Shown in pieces: positions 22,927 to 33,565 of a stretch of DNA of 64,000 nucleotides. Below the pieces are notes generated by a model. That model was not told the origin of the DNA. It saw only the letters and a program-made list of their open reading frames with translations, and ran no database searches. The translations under genes and the position numbers were made by a program. The stretch is from Dendrobium chrysotoxum (lineage: Eukaryota; Streptophyta; Magnoliopsida; Asparagales; Orchidaceae). Positions within the stretch are counted from its first letter, which is position 1. Every line of letters starts with the position of its first letter. The stretch is taken from assembly GCA_019925795.1 (NCBI GenBank), contig CM034312.1:28299914-28363913 (forward strand), written 5' to 3'.

Positions 22927-24284
22927 AGCTGATAATTACTGATTTCTAATTGTTCTGTTTTTCATTTTACTTTTAGCTTCTGTTTGATTTGATTAACTGT
23001 TTTACTTTAGATTTTTTTCTTTCTCTGTTGATTTTCGTTGTTTGAGCTGCTTATCGAATTCGATTATTTTCTGTTAATTTTTATTTGCTGATTTTCATTT
23101 ACTAATTTTAGTGTCTTTTATTCTTCTTGTTTACTTTTATTTACTATTTACTCTCATCAGAATTAGATCACTGCTCACTACTACTAATAAACTGGATTTC
23201 TGACTAAGTGTTTTGCCTTGTTATTTTTTTTGAAAGCTTGTAAGCAGTGATTGACTTATCTGAATCTGTTAAAGGGAAGAAATATTGATAATTATTTCTC
23301 TTCCTCTAACTCCTTTAGTGGTGTATTATTTTGTTTCAATAAAAATCTTCTTCAAAATTAAAAGGTTAGTTTTTGAAATAGAGATCTATTTTATCTTCCT
23401 ACAGTAATCTACCTCATATAAATAGTGTTTTCAAAGTTTTGAATCAGTGTTATATTTTTTCTTAATCGGGTGATTGCACTTATCATATGATGTATGATTT
23501 TGTTCTATGAATTATTTCTCTTTATTGTAGAGAGTGAGTTTTCTCTTCTCTTATGTGTGGAGAGTCATTTCACAACTGAGATTTTTTAACGATTATGAAA
23601 GGAAGCAAGCTTGCAAAAAGAAAAAAAAGGGGGCACAAAATAAGCCAAAAATAAAAAGATGCGCAATGTCGCCAAATTAGAAAGATACACAATCTGTATC
23701 AAAAATCAAAAGATGCGCAAAGTACGCCAAAATAAATTGAAAAAGAGGCATAAAATGAGCCCATAAAGAAACAAACTTGCTTCCCTTTCAGATCTTTAAA
23801 TGTCTTAGAAAAATCTATGCGCCAATTAATATTTTTAAAAGCTTGAGATAAAAAATTATGATTTCTGATTCTTTACCTTGTAATACTATTTTATCATATA
23901 TTTTTCTGGAACAAGGCTTGAAAAGATCTGTTTTCAAATGCAATCTCTTTTCTTCTGACCTAGACTTTTGTTTGAAAGGAATTTGAACCTGAAAGGTTTC
24001 CGAGGTAGGAGTTTCGAAAATCAATTTTCTAACTTTTCTGGATTTCAGTGTCATCAATTTTCTTCTTATTATTTTTTAAATTGAAACTCAAGAAAAATTC
24101 TGATTTACCGGAGGTGATCAATTCAAAAAAATTAAAAAAAAATTAAAAAAAATCATTATTTTTACTTTTGTTTTCTCATTTCTCTATTTTATTTTATTTG
24201 ATTTTGTTTTCTTTTTATTTTATGTATTTTTGAGATCCCTGATCTTTCCTCTCCATCCTTCATCTTTTTTTATTTTCTTTACAT
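22927..24284 (+). other. Copia spacer between pol and the third ORF
   Basis: No coding potential is visible; the short reverse-strand ORF at 23815-24057 has no recognisable features. A block at 23597-23789 is bounded by an imperfect inverted repeat (gaaaggaagcaagcttg and the complement of caaacttgcttccctttc). Inside are purine-rich tandem pieces such as agatgcgcaaagtacgccaa with ggggg and a-runs. Positions 24060-24280 are T- and A-rich. Confidence 0.6.
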
Positions 24285-24712
24285 CATCTTGGACGATCAT
24301 CAGATCATCCTGGAAGATCCATCATCATTCCTTATGATAGATACATCATCCTGGATGATCCATTCAAATCATTCCCACCATGATCCAACGGCTGGTATGC
24401 ACCAATTATTGGTGATCATCTTGGATGATCCACCTCATCATCTTGGACGATCCACATGGCAGTAGTTGGACGATTTAAATTTGGCCCGCCTGCTTCATTT
24501 ATTGCTTATCGTCTTGGATGATCCACCTAATCATCCTGGATAATACATTTTGTCAAAAGTAATCCAGCTTGTCTCCTCGGGATGATCGTCTATGTCTTAT
24601 CAGCCTGGATGATATCTGATCATCCTGGATGATCTTACCAACTTTTTGACCAATCATCCTGGCCGTCATAATTGCTCATATCGTCCTGGCCAATCCTGTG
24701 ATCGTCCTGAAC
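24285..24712 (+). promoter_or_regulatory. Internal copy of the LTR paired-palindrome array
   Basis: About six pairs of the same 15-bp palindromes as in the LTR (atcatcttggacgat/atcatcctggaagat, atcattccttatgat/atcatcctggatgat, atcgtcctggccaat/atcgtcctgaacgat) occur with starts 20-22 bp apart, directly upstream of a TATA-like box and the third ORF. The linker sequences differ from those of the LTR, so this is not just a misplaced LTR fragment. A promoter role is inferred. Confidence 0.65.
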
Positions 24713-24718
24713 GATTTC

Positions 24719-24726
24719 TATTTAAA
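24719..24726 (+). promoter_or_regulatory. TATA-like box before the third ORF
   Basis: tatttaaa lies just after the internal palindrome array and 63 bp before the ATG at 24789. The preceding c and the distance from the array resemble the LTR arrangement (ctatttaag at 17231). Function is not shown. Confidence 0.45.
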
Positions 24727-24788
24727 CAGCCATTTTCTTCACCATTTTTCACCATTCTTCCTTCAATCCTTCATCCCCTCATATTCTA

Positions 24789-25924
24789 ATGGCTGGTGGT
24801 AAGAGATCCATGGAACGAGGTGCCAGTTCCTCCTGGGGAGCTATTGGTCCTCGCTTTCCTGATGCACCTGATCAAGCTACATTTCAATGATACATTGATG
24901 TTGGGATCACAATATCCAAAACTGTGAACCCACGGACCCTGACATATCTGGTACTTAATCTGTTCGCTCACACATCCCTTACCTTTATTCTCACTCTGGC
25001 CTTCCCCTTTAGCACTGAACTTCTTAGGGTTTTCTTTGCCAATTTGCGTATTACCTTTGATTACTCTGCCCTTCACTCCTTTGTCAACCAATGACCTGTA
25101 GAACTAAACCTCCAGGATTTTCATCATATTCTTCAACTGTCAATTTCTGGTGATAAGCTTCATATTATAGCATCTGATCCTGATTTTAATTGGAGTGTCG
25201 CCAACCACTTCCTTCGTAACACTAATGCCTAGTACCATAACCAGGCCTGTTCCTCCCTAGTCAAGGATGCTAGGACAATCCAACATGTCCTTCACTCTTC
25301 TATCATTCCTTAGGCTGGGGATAGCATCCACATCACTCCTTTACTCTCCATCACAACCTACTACATCCTGGCCCATCGCGACTTTAATGTAACTGATTTA
25401 ATTTTTTGCTACATTTAACAATGGACTACAATTAGGGATCCGGGCCACAGGAGACGCCCCAATCAAGCTTTAGGACATCTGATCCACTATGCCCTTGAAA
25501 CTAAATATAATTTTTAATACCTAGATCCAGCCAGAATCCCTCCTATCTTCTTCTCCAACAGTTCTTTTCACACCCTTCACCGTACTCGCCTACATCCGGA
25601 GCCCAGCACGGATGTTGAGGGAGAAGAAGCGGAGGCTGCTCCTGTGCCAGTTGCACTAGTTGCACCTGCTCCTCTCCGTATAGCATCACCCTAGATCATT
25701 TGGTGCAGTGATTTGACCAGTGGGAGGCTCGCTTTGACTCCTACGTGGCAGCACAGGAGGAGCAGCTTGCGGCTGATATTGCTCACTTCAATTCCTTTGT
25801 GACTCACCAACAACAACAGTACGACCAGGACATGGCCTGGTTTGGTGAGCAATTTGCCACCATTCACATCTACTTTCATCCACCACCTCCTCCTCCTTCT
25901 GATCAGGATCCACCTCTATATTAG
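24789..25924 (+). pseudogene. Third ORF of the Copia element (accessory protein), broken
   Basis: The ATG at 24789 begins a frame of about 378 codons in which most of the length reads sensibly despite seven in-frame stops. Several follow the pattern expected from CAG, CAA or CGA. One 1-bp shift lies near 25690. The N-terminal half (LLRVFFANLRI, ELNLQDFHHILQLSISGDKL) resembles the domain named 'putative plant transposon protein' in plant retroelements; this is a recollection, moderately sure. The C-terminal part is Gln-rich and helical (AAQEEQLAADIAHFNSF) and ends in a proline run (FHPPPPPPSDQD) and stop at 25922-25924. The place matches the env-like ORF of SIRE elements, but I see no signal peptide or clear membrane anchor in what is left; the hydrophobic stretch LVLNLFAHTSLTFILTLAF (about residues 53-71) is too short a basis. 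Role unknown. Confidence 0.7.
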
Positions 25925-25991
25925 TTTTCTGTGTTGTAATGTTTCTTGTTTGTGTTATTTTTTGTCTAGTCTTCCTCCTTTTTGTGATATC

Positions 25992-26003
25992 AAAAGGGGG
26001 AGT
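25992..26003 (+). other. Second, upstream polypurine-like tract
   Basis: caaaagggggag occurs about 180 bp before the PPT at the 3' LTR border (26174-26188) and is preceded by the same ...atca context. It may be a duplicated or accessory plus-strand priming site. Confidence 0.45.
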
Positions 26004-26173
26004 TGGTTTTGTGAGTTACTAGTAGTTTGTTTTTCTATTTTTGTGTAGCAGTTATTTCTTTTGTTATATTTAGTATGTTTAGTAAAATTTAAAATAAAAA
26101 ATCTTCTCTCGTATGTGCGTTGATTACTCCTGTCTATTTTATTTGAAACTACTAAATAAATGTTTTCCATCAT

Positions 26174-26188
26174 CAAAAAGGGGGAGAT
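26174..26188 (+). other. Polypurine tract of the complete Copia element
   Basis: caaaaagggggagat lies immediately 5' of the 3' LTR start at 26189 and is the same tract as at 91-106. Confidence 0.88.
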
Positions 26189-28043
26189 TATTACAAATCT
26201 GGCTTTAAGGATTATAGTTTTGATAATAACAAACATTTTTGTGTTTTACTTTTAATTGGCTAACATTTCAGGTACAAAAGATCAAATGCAATTCAAGCCA
26301 ACTCAAGATCGGGTCCGCATATATTTAAATGTAATTTTTCCCTTTCTTGAGTCAAATGTAATGTAATTGATCCCCTAGCTAAGTAACCTTGCACACACAC
26401 ACTCGGGGGGGAGTTTTAGTAAATTAGAGCTTCTATTTTCAATTTTTATTCATATCATCCTAGATGATCCAATGAAAATAGAAATCCTAATTAGGGCAAC
26501 CATATTAAGTCAGTTTGATTAAGCAAATCATCCTGGATGATACACCCATCGTACAGGATGATAAGCTCAAATAAAAAATTCTCACCCGCTAGATTAAGTT
26601 AGGCAAGTTTTTATTTTTAGAGTTTTGGTCTTATCGTCCCGAATGATACGTGTATCATCCTGGACGATCCCTTACAATCATGCCTAAATTAGTCTAGTGA
26701 TTAAGGAAAGTAATTAATATTTGATTGATACGATCATATCATCCTGGATGATCATAATATTGTACAGGACGATACATGCAAAATTCTGACCGTCTAGAGC
26801 ATTTCACTTGGATGAATCGAACTATCTTCTGGACGATATACCCGAATTTGAACTAATCATACAGGACGATATATATATAATCCTGGATGATCAAGTCATT
26901 TTCAATCGTACAGAACATTTTGTGCAGGTCGATCTGAACTATGTGTAGGATGATTTTTGCTGTTTTGAGCTAATCATATAGGACGATAGCAATATCGTCT
27001 TGGACAATCCAGTCATTTTAAGATCATCTAGTATAAGTTTCCCTGGATGATCCAAACTATCTTCTGGATAAAATTCCTGATTTACACTAATCATCCTAGA
27101 CAATCGCAGAATCGTACGGGATGATCTGAACAAAATTTATCTTCTAATCATCCAGAGAAATAAGATCGTCTAGGCTGATATATGAGATTTTACACTGATC
27201 ATACAGGATGATCCATCGATCGTCTTGGATGATATTTATCGACCAGTTGATATTTAGGTCAATTTTTGAGGCCTCCTATTTAAGATCTTTTTCTTCCAAC
27301 AAAAATGATCTTTTGCCACCTTCCTTCCCAGAGAAAAATTTAAGAGAGAGAGCATGGGGGAGAGAGAGAGAGGATCTTGTGAGGGGGAGTTTGTGCAGTG
27401 TTCACAAAGGTTTCTCCAAGCAAGAATCTAAGTCATCTTCTCTGGTCATCGCCTCTTATCTTGTCGGAGTTTCTACGGAAGGATCATTCACAAGAAGATC
27501 CGGGTTCTCTGCCTGCTTCAGGAGGAAGCTAAAGGAGTTCAGGTTCTCTGCCTGCTTTAGGAGGAAGCGAAAGGAGTTCAAGTTCTCTACCTACTTCAGG
27601 AGGAAGCGAAAGGAGTTCAGGTTTTCTGCCTCACCGGGTTGATGGAAAGGAGTTTTTGTACAAGCTTCTCCTCCTTGCTGTGGGAGCAGAAGGAGAGTCA
27701 CTTGGTGTTATTGCAATACCCGGAGGGGAGGCTCCGGGGAGTGGACGTAGGTCAAGTTGACCGAACTACTATAAAATATGGTGTGTTCTTTCTGATTGTC
27801 TGTTGCATTTATTTTTCTATAGATGATTATACGATTGTGATTATTACTCTGTTATTGTTGACTATCTGTAAATCATCGTAAACTATAATTATTTTAAAAC
27901 ATTCAAAAAGATTTTTCTAAATTATTTTTGTTAACGAATTTTTTAAAATAACACATTCACCCCCTTTTTTGGTTAGCATCGGGACTAGTTCACAAGGGCT
28001 TAACATCCCTATCAAACTTTCAAGTGGTATCAAAGTACTTTCA
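26189..28043 (+). repeat. 3' LTR of the complete Copia element
   Basis: It starts tattacaaatctgg (TA instead of the usual TG, a G-to-A change) and ends aagtactttca, followed by the duplicated target ggcca. Length is 1855 bp. It keeps seven palindrome pairs with 21-bp spacing (only half of the first pair is left near 26456), a tatttaag box at 27277-27284, three 39-bp minisatellite units (27501-27617) and the terminal primer-motif copy, here mutated to tggtatcaaagt. Confidence 0.93.
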
Positions 28044-28048
28044 GGCCA

Positions 28049-29530
28049 TGCTTTTTATTTTAAAGGGGGACTTATGCATTCTAAAGCACCTGTAGAATAT
28101 AGCATTAATTTAAAGCTCAATTTATTTTGCCCCCTTTAATTTTTACTTGCCTTGTATGAGCATGGCCACCTATATAAGATTGAATTAGTATAAATTATCC
28201 CTAACATAGGGGTAAATTTAATGCACAATCAATTACATCATAGAGTACAAGAATTAAATAAACAAATACATCAATTAATTTTTAAGCACAACTTGTAGTG
28301 AAAATCACAAAAACCTTGCACATAATTGCATAAAAGTGAACACTGGCCTAGCCTAAAACTAGAATTGGTTGTCCTAGTAAATCATTTAAAATGCGTGAGG
28401 TAGGCTATGTGGTTTGGATATATCCTATATAGGGCAATTAATTAAAGTTATTTGAAATTTTGATTGGCTGGAAGGCTTAAGAAAAAGTTTTGGTTAGAAT
28501 TTATGTCTTAATGATTTGAAATTAATTTTAAGATTAATTTTTAATTATTTTTTGGATATCACCTTTGTTGCTCATCTAGGCTGTGAAGTTTATTTCACCT
28601 TCCTTGGGGCTAATTTAATAGCCTCGTAGGCCTGTGTTACCTAGTGGTATCTAGTATAATTAAGTGATTTGATTTAGTTAAGGTTTAAAAGTTTAATTAT
28701 TTTGATTAAGATTGATTGATTACTAATTTTTAAGATTTGAATTAATTAAGTTTGTTATTAACCAGTTCATCGCGTTGTGCCACCAGGCTTAAGGAATAAA
28801 GCCTCCTTAGGACATGTAGCCCCACAGCCCAGAGTTGTCCATCCTATAAACTTGGTTGATATAATTTGATTAAAAATTTTTAAATATTTAAGAATGATTT
28901 GATTTAATGTTTTGCACTCCATTGAATTCATTCGTGATGTTGTGCCACTAGGCTCGAGGAACTGGGCCTCCTTAGGACACGTAGCCCCACATCCCGGAGT
29001 AGTCCATCCTAAAAACTTCATCTTTGGAGTATTTGTTATGTATTAAAGGGTTAGTTGAGTGCTTTTAATATTAATTTAACATTTTCTAGAATTTGGAATT
29101 AATTATCAAATTTTGGAATTTTTTGAGGTTTAGGGTTATTTAATTAAGGGGTCAAATACTAACTTTTTAATTAGGAGTGATTTCTGGAAAGTTAGTATTT
29201 TTATAAAATATTAGACCTTAAGATGATCAGTTAGACTATAAGTATGCTGGATTTGGATTTTTTTACATTTTATTATGAAGGTTTGAAGTTTTGACTTTAA
29301 TTTTAACTTAAGTTTGACCAGATCGTTGACTTTTTCACTTTGACTTATTTTTCAAGGTTTGATATTTTTCATAAATATTAGGCCTTAATGTTGAATGCCA
29401 TTGAGTTTGCTAAATTTGGAATTTTTTAAAATTAGATATGATTTTTTAAAGTTTGATGAATTAATTAAATTAATTAATTAACTTAATTAAGGAGCTTTTG
29501 ATGATTTAAATCCAAATGAACCCCAACCTC
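28049..29530 (-). mobile_element. Gypsy LTR, middle segment (part 2)
   Basis: This is a continuation of the LTR interrupted at 16117. Positions 28340-28440 (ggcctagcc...ggttgtcctagtaaatca) align with 43370-43440 of the solo LTR. Two related ~170-bp blocks with gcctccttaggacatgtagc (28795) and gcctccttaggacacgtagc (28967) are tandem; their reverse complements recur at 6424-6637. The short ORF at 28767-29021 only reflects these blocks. The segment is interrupted again at 29535. Confidence 0.6.
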
Positions 29531-29535
29531 CTTGA

Positions 29536-31367
29536 TGAAAGTATGAGATGCATCAAGAGGGGGGTGAATTAGTATTTTAAAAACAAATCTTAAATACAAG
29601 TTCTAGTTTTAAAAGATTTTTCAGATTTTTAAAATAAAGCTTAACTAGTCAAATGCGGAAGCTAATGATTCATACACAATTAAAATAGTAGTGAAATAAC
29701 TTTAAATCTCACAATAAAAAGCTAGAATCAGATTTTTCACCAAGTAGTTAATATAAAAAATAAATGCAAGAAAAGTAAAATGCGAAAAATGTAAAAAGCA
29801 CACCAGAAATTTTTATAGTGGTTCGGTCACTAGACCTACGTCCACTCCTCGGAGTCCTCCACTCCGAGAGTTGCACTACTAAAATTTGACTCTCCTTCTA
29901 CTCCCACAGTAAGGCGGAGAATCCTTTACAAAACTCACTTTTACCTTCCCGATATAGTGAAGTGTCAGACACTATGTCACCCTCAAGGTGACGACAACGA
30001 ACCTTCTCCTTTTTCTCCCTCTTAGAGAACGTAGAGAACCTCGATGACGTTGACCTTGAAGCCTCTCTCTCCCTAGAGAGCTTCCACAAGACTCATCAAG
30101 GTCACAAAGGAGAAAGCATGCAGCTAGCTCGGAGCAACCATGTGATCCCCTCATGCTCCTTCTCCCTCACGCTCAAGCTCACCTTCTCCTTTCTCTCACA
30201 AACCCTGGATCTCTCCAAAAGCTCCCTCTTAAGAGTTCCTTCAATTCTCACACTCCTCTTCTTCACACAGCAACAAGAACAATAACCTCAACAATAACTC
30301 TGAAGAAGAAAAAACTCCTTTTTAAATTAGCCTTTAGAAAACCCTATTGATTCAATTTAGATGATGTTATTCATACAGTATGATTCAATATCGTACAGTA
30401 TGATCAGTTCAAAATCAGTTTCGTCCAGTATGAAAATAGATGAATAGTTCACATATTTTACGAACATTGTACAGTATGATCGCAAGATCATACTGGACGA
30501 TCATTTTAATTTCACCTATTCATACAAGATGATTTATGGGAAGACTGAAACTCATCTCTATAAATCATCTCGCATTGTACACTTCATACAGTACGATTAG
30601 TTAATTTCAGGCTATCATCCTGTACAATATAAATATCATCCAGGATGAATAGAATAAAAAATCATGGTTTCATCTGGTACGATCTATGGGAAGACCAAAA
30701 ATCATCTTTGTTGTTTGTACAGTACGATTCATATCGTACAGTACGATCAACGGTAATTAAGAAATTAAGATTTAATTACCTGATTATGGAAAATAATTTT
30801 GGCAAGATTTTAAATGATCGTACAGTACGATTAGGATCATACAGTATAATTAATTCAAAAAATTAAATTTAAAATCTTACCTAAACTATACTGGCGGCTA
30901 GGGTTTTCAAATGGAAATAAATCGTAAAGTACGATCATGATCGTACAGTATGATTAATTCACAAACTTATCATTTAGAATTAGCCGTTAAGACTAAATTT
31001 TAATGACAGATCATACAGTATGATTAAAAATCGTACAGTATAATTTTCTTAAAATTTTTCTTACTTAAAAAAATAAAAAACTCTCCCTTTGTGTGTGTGT
31101 GCATGGTCACCCCATTTGCATACACTCTTTTATGGCAGACTAAAAAAAAAATGAAAAACTAAAGAAAGTTCAAAATACAAATTCTTTTACATCCTATTCT
31201 ACCCATTCTTGAGTCTCCAGCAGTTTTGAGCAGTGTGTATCTTACCTGAAATGTTAGGGCTCACAGATAAAAATAAGCTTTTATATTTTTTAAGGAATAA
31301 TATAGTAATTCAGTCAATATTATTTGTCATCATTAAAATCAAGTGCTAGGAATCCTGAATTGTAATA
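29536..31367 (-). mobile_element. Solo Copia-type LTR, reverse orientation
   Basis: It is flanked by an exact 5-bp duplication, cttga, at 29531-29535 and 31368-31372. No internal region is attached, so it is a solo LTR left by recombination. On the minus strand it begins tattacaattcagg and ends actttca. It shares with the other family LTRs the block cctacgtccactcctcgg (29835), the minisatellite-adjacent region, and the gataataa-type start. Its palindromes have changed to a gtac core (atcgtacagtacgat) with 19-21 bp pair spacing (30370-31045). The ORFs inside are not credible genes. Confidence 0.9.
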
Positions 31368-31372
31368 CTTGA

Positions 31373-31870
31373 AATCAGTTCCAAAGGTCAAGAATGACCT
31401 AAAGAGAGATACCAAGTGTTTGGGAATTTTTTAGAATTTTTATTTATTTTTATTTAATTAAATTAATTAAATATTAAATTTTAATTAAAATTAAATTAAG
31501 CTTGATTTTAAAGTCTAGTGAATGGGCTTTTAATTTTCTTAAATTATAGGTTGAATTTTGATTAATTAGAGATATTATTTATATATTTTTTAGATTTAAT
31601 TTGGATTTATTATAATTTTTTGGAAGTTTTGAGGGTTCATTCCTTTTGATCACACATTATTCATTATATGTTTTAAAATATGTGTGATTAGGCTGACTAT
31701 TTGATGTGTAACTTACGTGTATTTGATCCCATATCACACATGTTCATTTTGTGCGCAGTATCTTTTAATTGAGGTCTCATTTTTTGAAATGGATTGCATG
31801 CTACGCTATAGGATAGTATTTTCTCATTCTCATTGGGAAAAAAAGAGTAGCTCACACCTGTAACATAAGA
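31373..31870 (-). mobile_element. Gypsy LTR, outer segment (part 3)
   Basis: It starts with aaaggtcaagaatgaccta (near 31382), matching the reverse complement of the block near 5905, so the LTR continues beyond the solo insertion. It becomes very AT-rich and similarity is lost after about 31700. The outer boundary and target duplication were not found. Confidence 0.5.
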
Positions 31871-31879
31871 AAAAGAGAG

Positions 31880-32360
31880 CCCGCACTCTATCCTCCAGCT
31901 CTCAACCTCCCGTTCTCCCTCACGCGGATAGCAACTGCAAGCTATACCTCCCTCTAGACGCTCTAGCTCTCTTGCATTAGAAACTCTAACCGTCACCTCC
32001 CTCACCCCGTTCTAGGTCCAAATCAGCGTCAACCATTTCTTGTCTGATGCTGTCGACGCTGTGCTAAGTCCTCCGATTGTGATCGACCTCCGACTCGACT
32101 TGATCCCGACTCCAGCCCTCAACCGACGGTCTCTTACCCAGCCACTGGCCTACAACCAATATGATGATGATCAGTTGTCTCGATCCATTTTTATATTAGA
32201 TTTAAGCTTGAAATCCATCCAGCCACCTCACTCACCACCGATGACGGTTCTCTCGAACCACCCTACCTTCCAACACCCCATTCAACCACTGAAGTTGAGC
32301 CACCTGATGATGTCGTTGCTAGAACAAATGCAAGGGGAATCGATAGATAAGGCTTGAGGA
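31880..32360 (+). other. GC-rich segment of unknown origin with a small ORF
   Basis: This patch is clearly richer in C and G than its AT-rich surroundings and begins abruptly after 31870. A plus-strand frame at 32040-32357 (105 codons) encodes a Pro/Leu/Ser-rich sequence with no motif I recognise. A reverse frame at 31697-32005 is equally unremarkable. It may be a captured or decayed gene 5' exon, or the end of another element. There is too little to call a gene. Confidence 0.3.
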
Positions 32361-33528
32361 AAGAAAGCCTAGGCATTTAACTTTCTAAAATAAGTTTTTT
32401 TTCATTCCAAGTAAGTTGTTTGATGATATTGCTCTATGTAAAGTCTTATAAAAATATATACATACATATTGAGTTCATTTGTAAAATTGTATGAGTTGAT
32501 ATAAAAGAATTCTGTATCACTATCATGTAAGATTTAATGTCCTGGCGTGTTTGATATACTGATTGTTCTTGCTGTACCTTTTGCTTTATTTTTCCTTGAA
32601 GTTAGATCATTTTAATATCTACTTTAATATTGAACATGATGTATAATATGAGGCAGCGGTCATTTAAATTGATTTTCATGAACTTTGCCTATCTTGTTCT
32701 GTTCAGATTTTATAATCATATGAAATAGTGTATATGCATATTTCTTGCATTCATTGGAAAGCTGAAGGAATCCAAATTTTATTTGCTCAATTTCTCTTGT
32801 GTAAATCGAGTAACTATGAATTAAGTAATTAATATGAAGACAATTCATGTTGATTTGGGTTGATTCGAGAAAAGATTTGATAGTTTTTGTTGGAATTGTG
32901 GAAATAAAGAAGGCATTAGATTATAACATGCTATGATCTATCTTCAGAATTGTGTAAATTGATTTATTTAATGAGTGTAATGTTTTGAATTTTTGTTTGG
33001 AGTCTATTCTCATTTTATTCTAAAATGTATGTTATCTTGAGTCATATGTAAACCTATGCAAGTTGCAAAGTTCATATATCAAACTGATATTAAGGAAAGT
33101 GCAGTTAGACTTTCAACAAGAGGATGTAGGTTGACAAAGACATTCTCATGTGGTGATAATAGCAATTAAATGGGTTTATATTTGAGTTTTGAATCATAAT
33201 AATTATAAAAAATGTTTAGAAATTTCATTTTAATTTAAATATATTTGTTAAATTAAAATCAAGGAATTTTTAAAAGTGCAACACTTAAGTTATTTATTTA
33301 TTTATTTATTTACTACTATTACTACTGTTGCTATTATCATTTAAAATACAAGTGAACCTTATAACTTTTATATGAAATATGCTATAACTAGATGGACTAA
33401 ATTATATTTGTGAAAGAAGACGGTTATATTTCAAACATCTCTCTGAATTTATCTCATGAGCACCAATATATACTTCACATGTATGTATACTTTCTTTTAT
33501 ATTTCTATACTTATAAATCTATTTTTTG

Positions 33529-33565
<37 letters not shown>

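Larger units (their letters stand above)
16118..28043 (+). mobile_element. Complete Ty1/Copia retrotransposon (SIRE/Maximus-like size), inactivated
   Basis: The element is 11.9 kb: 5' LTR 16118-18002, PBS 18005-18017, gag 18058-19575, pol 19908-22926, long spacer, third ORF 24789-25924, PPT 26174-26188 and 3' LTR 26189-28043. The 5-bp target duplication ggcca is exact at 16113-16117 and 28044-28048. It lies inside a Gypsy LTR. The LTRs differ at about one position in ten over the first ~110 bp compared by eye, so the insertion is old. All three coding regions carry stops or frameshifts. The very long LTRs, coiled-coil gag extension and additional 3' ORF fit the SIRE/Maximus lineage; the lineage call is from architecture and motifs, not a tree. 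Confidence 0.93.

Noticed and set aside
24789..25924. ORF3 as a retroviral envelope gene
   Set aside because: Only its position is env-like; no clear signal peptide, cleavage site or reliable membrane anchor is visible in the decayed frame.
32040..32357. Small host gene in the GC-rich patch
   Set aside because: No domain, no clear splice structure and no start context; listed only as an unassigned segment.
33531..33559. (at)n run as an origin or scaffold attachment site
   Set aside because: An ordinary microsatellite in AT-rich DNA; no further signal.
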